Positions 19,927 to 23,014 of a DNA stretch of 23,014 nt are shown here, in pieces (positions within the stretch are counted from its first letter, which is position 1; each line of letters opens with the position of its first letter). This stretch comes from a virus. Location: IMG/VR virus record IMGVR_UViG_3300048837_000718, positions 1 to 23,014 of that record; one strand, 5' to 3'. The position numbers and the translations under genes are program-made. The notes below the pieces were generated by a model, which saw only the letters and a program-made list of their open reading frames with translations, was not told the origin of the DNA and did no database searches.

Positions 19927-20322
19927 ATGTCAGACTCTCGCTTCTTTATTTGCAGCGACGGAAATTTGTACAAAGACGATAATTTCTCCGAGGCGTTCAG
20001 GGAGAAGTTTCGATTTACCTATGGAGGAATTCATAGCACCAAAGAATTCAAGGCCACTCTCCGCAATGGTCCATATGCCTGGCCCGGCGGCTACCCTCTG
20101 TTCTTCTACATGGAGGATGGAGAAGCGCTCTGCTTCAAATGCGCAAAGGTAGCGGTTTATCAAATCATCGACTCGATCAGAAACAGGTACAACGACGGAT
20201 GGAGAGTGGTCGGTTGCGAAATTAACCACGAGGACGTGCATCTGCAGTGTTGCCACTGCGGCGAGAAGATCGAGTCGGCGTATGGCGAAGACAGCGAAGA
20301 GGGGGTTGACGACAATGAGTAA
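19927..20322 (+). CDS. CxxC/CxxC protein, possible zinc-binding (131 aa)
   Basis: ATG 19927 is preceded by ACCTGGAGA and six bases, so it is preferred to ATG 19909. Two Cys pairs, CFKC (69-72) and CCHC (108-111), could bind one zinc ion. The linking region, DGWRVVGCEINHEDVHLQ, resembles a motif I recall from other unnamed phage proteins (a GWxVVGxxxNxED core followed by ERIESAY or KIESAY). Here EKIESAYGEDSEE closes the domain. Function unknown. The next gene overlaps its end by eight bases. Confidence 0.82.
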   Translation: MSDSRFFICSDGNLYKDDNFSEAFREKFRFTYGGIHSTKEFKATLRNGPYAWPGGYPLFFYMEDGEALCFKCAKVAVYQIIDSIRNRYNDGWRVVGCEINHEDVHLQCCHCGEKIESAYGEDSEEGVDDNE

Positions 20323-20488
20323 ATACAGAGTCGTGGTCAACGAGAGGCGCCAATATAGCGCAATCATAGAGGCAGACTCTGAGGAAGAAGCTCTTGAAGC
20401 CTACGACTGCGGGGTATCGGACGAGAAAAAGCTAGGTTATTTTACGGAAGAAGTGATCTCCACTGATCTGCTGGAGGACCAGGAATGA
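20315..20488 (+). CDS. Small acidic protein (57 aa), DpnD/PcfM-like pattern
   Basis: The real start is most likely ATG 20315, eight bases inside the previous gene, behind GGGGGTTGAC. The pattern KYRVVVNERRQYSAIIEADS followed by EEEALEAYDCG (a strand pair, then an acidic helix) resembles the DpnD/PcfM small-protein family, though I cannot confirm it without a profile search. It overlaps the following gene by ATGA. Confidence 0.7.
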   Translation: MSKYRVVVNERRQYSAIIEADSEEEALEAYDCGVSDEKKLGYFTEEVISTDLLEDQE

Positions 20489-20883
20489 GCACCTACAATA
20501 AAGACATCTCGGAATACTGGCACGAACGCATGCCGGCAGAGATCAAGGAGCTTTCCAGAAAAGCAAACCATGATCTCTACTTCGGACCCTCCTACTACGA
20601 CGCCGACGACAACGAAGTTTCCTGCTTCGATGAAGGCTCCATCCCGTTCGACTTCAAAGCCGCGTGTCGCGCAATCACGGAGTGGTGCGACGAGAACATG
20701 TACCCGTTGTATTTGGAGGACGGATGCGGCATCCTGGAAGAGTTTCCTCCTGAATTCTTTGAGGAAGTAGAAAACGATGACGGAGAGGTTGTACTCGTCG
20801 AGGTCGAGAGACCGTACTACGAGTGGGACATCAGAGACCAGATGAGGATCGTCTTCGGGAAAGAGTTGGCACACTACTTGTAG
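20485..20883 (+). CDS. Acidic unknown protein (132 aa)
   Basis: The ATGA junction with the previous gene and AGG upstream fix the start. The product is acidic and aromatic throughout, for example FPPEFFEEVENDDGEVVLVE (about 89-108). No family is recognised. It ends nine bases before the alpha-CTD-like gene and probably shares its transcript. Confidence 0.78.
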   Translation: MSTYNKDISEYWHERMPAEIKELSRKANHDLYFGPSYYDADDNEVSCFDEGSIPFDFKAACRAITEWCDENMYPLYLEDGCGILEEFPPEFFEEVENDDGEVVLVEVERPYYEWDIRDQMRIVFGKELAHYL

Positions 20884-20892
20884 GAGTCCGTC

Positions 20893-21231
20893 ATGACCAA
20901 GCAGGAAGAACTACAGTGGTTACTGACAATGGAAGAGGAGCTGCTAGGTGAGATCTCAGAGCTGATGGGCAAGCTAAAGCCAGTAAGAGCGAGACTGGCT
21001 GATCTCCGAGCTGAGCAAGTCGCGTGGGATACCGTTCCGATAGAAGAGTTGGAGCTTACGATACGGGCCTACAATGTGTTGAAAGCCAATGGTATTAATA
21101 CTGTTGCTGAGCTTGCAGGCTACTCAAGACCAAAGCTCCTAGCCATGAAAGGGTTTGGCCGGCTTAGCTTAGGGGAGGTCAGGGACGCGCTACATGATCG
21201 AGGTCTTAACTTTGCTAGGGAGGACACATGA
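20893..21231 (+). CDS. RNA polymerase alpha-CTD-like protein with coiled-coil N-terminus
   Basis: Residues 1-45 are a charged, Leu/Glu-rich probable coiled coil. Residues 48-107 match the C-terminal domain of bacterial RpoA: PIEELELTIRAYNVLKANGI, an AELAGYSRPKLLAMKGFG stretch, and LSLGEVRDALHDRGL. Against E. coli alpha the DNA-contact positions Arg265, Asn268, Gly296 and Ser299 are kept (Arg58, Asn61, Gly89, Ser92), while Cys269 is Val, Lys297 is Arg and Lys298 is Leu. The RpoA N-terminal domain is absent, so this is not an alpha subunit. It could bind UP-element DNA or compete with host alpha-CTD for activators. Role inferred. Confidence 0.88.
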   Translation: MTKQEELQWLLTMEEELLGEISELMGKLKPVRARLADLRAEQVAWDTVPIEELELTIRAYNVLKANGINTVAELAGYSRPKLLAMKGFGRLSLGEVRDALHDRGLNFAREDT

Positions 21232-21461
21232 AAAGTCGCACCAAAATCCTGAACAAGCTCTACACTCTCCGCAAGGAGATCGAGCACGCCGAGGCGATGT
21301 CCGAGGCCGCCGAGGATGTCGGCGACATGTACGCATGGGCCGACACCAAGAACACGTTGGAGTCAGAGGCGGTTTGCTTGAGGCAGGCGTTGACGAAGGC
21401 AGGCACGTTCGGCAGTTTTGCCAATCCGGCGAACAGCTATTTGGAAGGGGTGTGGATATGA
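21228..21461 (+). CDS. Small helical unknown protein (77 aa)
   Basis: It begins in an ATGA overlap with the alpha-CTD-like gene. Residues 1-57 form a helix-rich, charged stretch (KLYTLRKEIEHAEAMSEAAE around 10-29); the C-terminus is short and polar. No family is recognised. The coupling suggests its amount is tied to that of the alpha-CTD-like protein. Confidence 0.75.
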   Translation: MKSRTKILNKLYTLRKEIEHAEAMSEAAEDVGDMYAWADTKNTLESEAVCLRQALTKAGTFGSFANPANSYLEGVWI

Positions 21462-21646
21462 ACGAAGAAGATTTCAAGCTGTATAAAGAAATCGTGTTGA
21501 CTCTGTTAGGCAACATCAACCTGACGGAGGGCAAGACCGGGTACGGCTATCACGAGATCGTCGGCAGGATAGAGGACTATGCCAACGAGGTGTTCAACAT
21601 TCTGGTGCGATCCAGAGACGCCGGCAGAGATGAAGAGGAGAACTGA
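21458..21646 (+). CDS. Small unknown protein (62 aa)
   Basis: ATG 21458 overlaps the previous stop (ATGA) and is preferred to the longer frame from 21194, which crosses two real genes in another frame. The product is acidic and helical (MNEEDFKLYKEIVLTLLGNI at the start) with a charged tail (RDAGRDEEEN). No family is recognised. Confidence 0.72.
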   Translation: MNEEDFKLYKEIVLTLLGNINLTEGKTGYGYHEIVGRIEDYANEVFNILVRSRDAGRDEEEN

Positions 21647-21647
21647 G

Positions 21648-21821
21648 ATGGTCAAGTTCCAAGTCCATGAGGCAGACCGACAGCAGTTCCCGGAATGGAT
21701 TGCCGGGCAGTGGGTGTTGTATGTGCCTGGGGAGGGCTACCACTTCAGGGATACAGAAGAGGAGATCGACACATTGAGGATGTCGCGGATTCAGGCTAGA
21801 GAACTGGAGAGGACAAAGTAA
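21648..21821 (+). CDS. Small unknown protein (57 aa)
   Basis: GAGGAG seven bases before ATG 21648 supports this start over the longer frame from 21579. The product starts MVKFQVHEADRQQFPEWIAG and contains QWVLYVPGEGYHFRDTEEEI, a compact strand-turn-helix pattern. No family is recognised. Its stop shares a base with the next ATG (TAATG). Confidence 0.7.
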   Translation: MVKFQVHEADRQQFPEWIAGQWVLYVPGEGYHFRDTEEEIDTLRMSRIQARELERTK

Positions 21822-22051
21822 TGAAGATTTATCGTGTCGTGGTAGAGTGGCCGAACCGCACTAATCCTCTTGACCGAATCCTTTCAGAGATATTCGAGTC
21901 AGAGGAGGCAGCGCGCCAATATGTTAGAGGATTCAGGGAAGACCAGGAGATGTACGGCTTAGAGCCTGGAGAGACGTTGCGCCTTGAGATCTATGATCTC
22001 GCTCCGGCGGTAGTTGAATTTGCCACGTATGAGAAAGAGGATGAGGCATGA
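21821..22051 (+). CDS. Small acidic unknown protein (76 aa)
   Basis: The start overlaps the previous stop (TAATG). The N-terminus (MKIYRVVVEWPNRTNPLDRI) is a strand-rich segment followed by FESEEAARQYVRGFREDQEM, a likely helix. It ends in an ATGA overlap. The strand-then-SEEAA-helix layout resembles the 15957 and 20315 proteins, a frequent small phage fold. Function unknown. Confidence 0.75.
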   Translation: MKIYRVVVEWPNRTNPLDRILSEIFESEEAARQYVRGFREDQEMYGLEPGETLRLEIYDLAPAVVEFATYEKEDEA

Positions 22052-22269
22052 AAGTACAAGACTGGATTGACTCACTAAGCATCCCCGAAAAGTACCCGGA
22101 GGTCACCCTCGGTTGGCCTGACGCAGAACATGGCATCACCCCAGGCGCCTGGATGGACTACTGCGACGAGCTGGCAGAGGATGCAGCCTTTGACGGGGCT
22201 GACTATCAGCCTCTGACCTGGGAGGAGTGGCGCGATCTGCGGCGCGACTCGCTCTGGGAGGACGACTGA
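22048..22269 (+). CDS. Small acidic Trp-rich unknown protein (73 aa)
   Basis: It begins in an ATGA overlap with the previous gene. The product is acidic with six Trp (QPLTWEEWRDLRRDSLWEDD at the end). No family is recognised. Its last codons carry GGAGG, which probably serves the next gene. Confidence 0.74.
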   Translation: MKVQDWIDSLSIPEKYPEVTLGWPDAEHGITPGAWMDYCDELAEDAAFDGADYQPLTWEEWRDLRRDSLWEDD

Positions 22270-22271
22270 AA

Positions 22272-22505
22272 ATGAACTTGATATCAGGAATCGGAAGGGC
22301 TTTACGTTCACTTGAAGAGTACGGAGCGAGCCCGTCTATTTTTGCTTTTGTAGACAATCAAGAGGGCCTGGTTATTGAAATAGATTGGGACCGTCGAACG
22401 AAGCAAGGCGGGGTTAGGTTCACTAAAGAGGAGTTGCAATGGATGACTGACCAGCAGCTAGACGCTAAGTTTGAACGTGAAATTAGACATTGGTTTGGAG
22501 AATAG
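22272..22505 (+). CDS. Small unknown protein (77 aa)
   Basis: ATG 22272 follows the previous stop by two bases; GGAGG lies 11 bases upstream, a little far. The longer frame from 22227 overlaps a real gene and is rejected. The product is alpha/beta in appearance (SIFAFVDNQEGLVIEIDWDR, then FTKEELQWMTDQQLDAKFER). No family is recognised. Its last codons carry the GGAG of the lipoprotein gene. Confidence 0.72.
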   Translation: MNLISGIGRALRSLEEYGASPSIFAFVDNQEGLVIEIDWDRRTKQGGVRFTKEELQWMTDQQLDAKFEREIRHWFGE

Positions 22506-22506
22506 T

Positions 22507-23014
22507 ATGAAAACCATGATCCACAGTTTCGGCTCAGCAAGCATCGCGGTCGCGGCTGCCTTAGCCCTTCAAGCCTGTACAGCAACCCCTTACCAGAGCC
22601 GGCCGCCCCTTGCCCAAGTCGTCCCCGACTTCGGAAGGACCCAAGTCATCCAGCAGGCCGCGACCTACCGGCAAGGACCGACGAACCACGAGAATACCCC
22701 TTCGGTCCGTGAAGACCTCCCGGAGAGGATGGAAAGGATCCGGGCCCGTGCCGAAGCCTCCGTCGACCCCTCGCGACCGATCCAGGCGATTTTCGACGAG
22801 GCCGAGGCGCTGGCCGAGCAAGTGTCGGAGCATGCCCGGCGTTGCTACGTCGAACTCGAGACGCGGGCGCCGGGGCTGCCGGGCTGTGAAGCCTATTCCG
22901 AGGTCGTCGCCGAGTTCCAGGGTGTCAACGAGGCGCTGGCCCCTTTGATGGAGCGCGAGGTGGCACGCAACCCAAAGGGGAAGCTGCAGACCAACGGCGA
23001 GTTCGCGAAGGCGG
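22507..23014 (+). CDS. Lipoprotein, 3' end beyond the window
   Basis: A frame opens at ATG 22507 (GGAG six bases upstream) and stays open for 169 codons to the window edge. Residues 1-23 are a signal peptide, and LQAC (21-24) is a lipobox with Cys24 as the lipidated residue. Thr at position 25, not Asp, predicts outer-membrane sorting in a Gram-negative cell. The mature part is helical and charged (PERMERIRARAEASVDPSRP; AIFDEAEALAEQVSEHARRC) with spaced Cys residues. Base composition looks more GC-rich than in the small genes before it. Phage lipoproteins can block superinfection or act in lysis; the role here is unknown. Confidence 0.82.
   Translation, partial: MKTMIHSFGSASIAVAAALALQACTATPYQSRPPLAQVVPDFGRTQVIQQAATYRQGPTNHENTPSVREDLPERMERIRARAEASVDPSRPIQAIFDEAEALAEQVSEHARRCYVELETRAPGLPGCEAYSEVVAEFQGVNEALAPLMEREVARNPKGKLQTNGEFAKA

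Overview
The window reads as part of a tailed double-stranded DNA phage or prophage (Caudoviricetes) of a fairly GC-rich Gram-negative, probably proteobacterial, host. The evidence is a packaging and head module (GpA-type large terminase, portal, S49 protease fused to a scaffold-like tail), a free-standing HNH homing endonuclease, GGAG ribosome binding sites, a lipoprotein signal peptide, and long runs of tiny overlapping ORFans. Nothing seen fixes the host genus. The ends of the phage genome are not in view.

Layout. (1) 1-5772, minus strand: the head module, read right to left: HNH-AP2 endonuclease, large terminase, portal, S49 protease with a probable nested scaffold start, then the first codons of another gene. 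(2) 5773-6327: a divergent control region with five sequences that fit the sigma-54 -24/-12 promoter pattern (four rightward, one leftward) around two GTGAC-N7-GTCAC dyads. (3) 6328-8917, plus strand: six small unknown genes separated by strong hairpins and palindromes, including three copies of a TACGGAWTCCGTA operator-like element. (4) 8918-9777: about 860 bases with no convincing gene but dense inverted repeats, including a 51-base foldback with a 100-base loop. This is a candidate structured RNA, origin or control locus. (5) 9778-13163: two large, translationally coupled proteins of unknown function (588 and 540 aa). The first has a segment resembling an HNH_3 domain without its catalytic residues. 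(6) 13188-22505: about 25 small plus-strand genes, many joined by ATGA or TAATG overlaps. They include a pentapeptide-repeat protein with 58 uninterrupted repeats, a coiled-coil protein, a CxxC/CxxC protein and a small protein carrying an RNA polymerase alpha-CTD-like domain. (7) 22507-23014: the start of a lipoprotein gene, cut by the window edge.

How it may work together. The left arm packages DNA and builds the head. The right arm looks like an early or accessory region of host-takeover and regulatory ORFans. The divergent region between them would be the switch. If the sigma-54 reading is right, this phage ties transcription to host RpoN and an enhancer-binding activator, which is unusual for a phage. 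The alpha-CTD-like protein is a second possible point of contact with host RNA polymerase. These links are inference; the promoter and domain patterns themselves are visible in the sequence.
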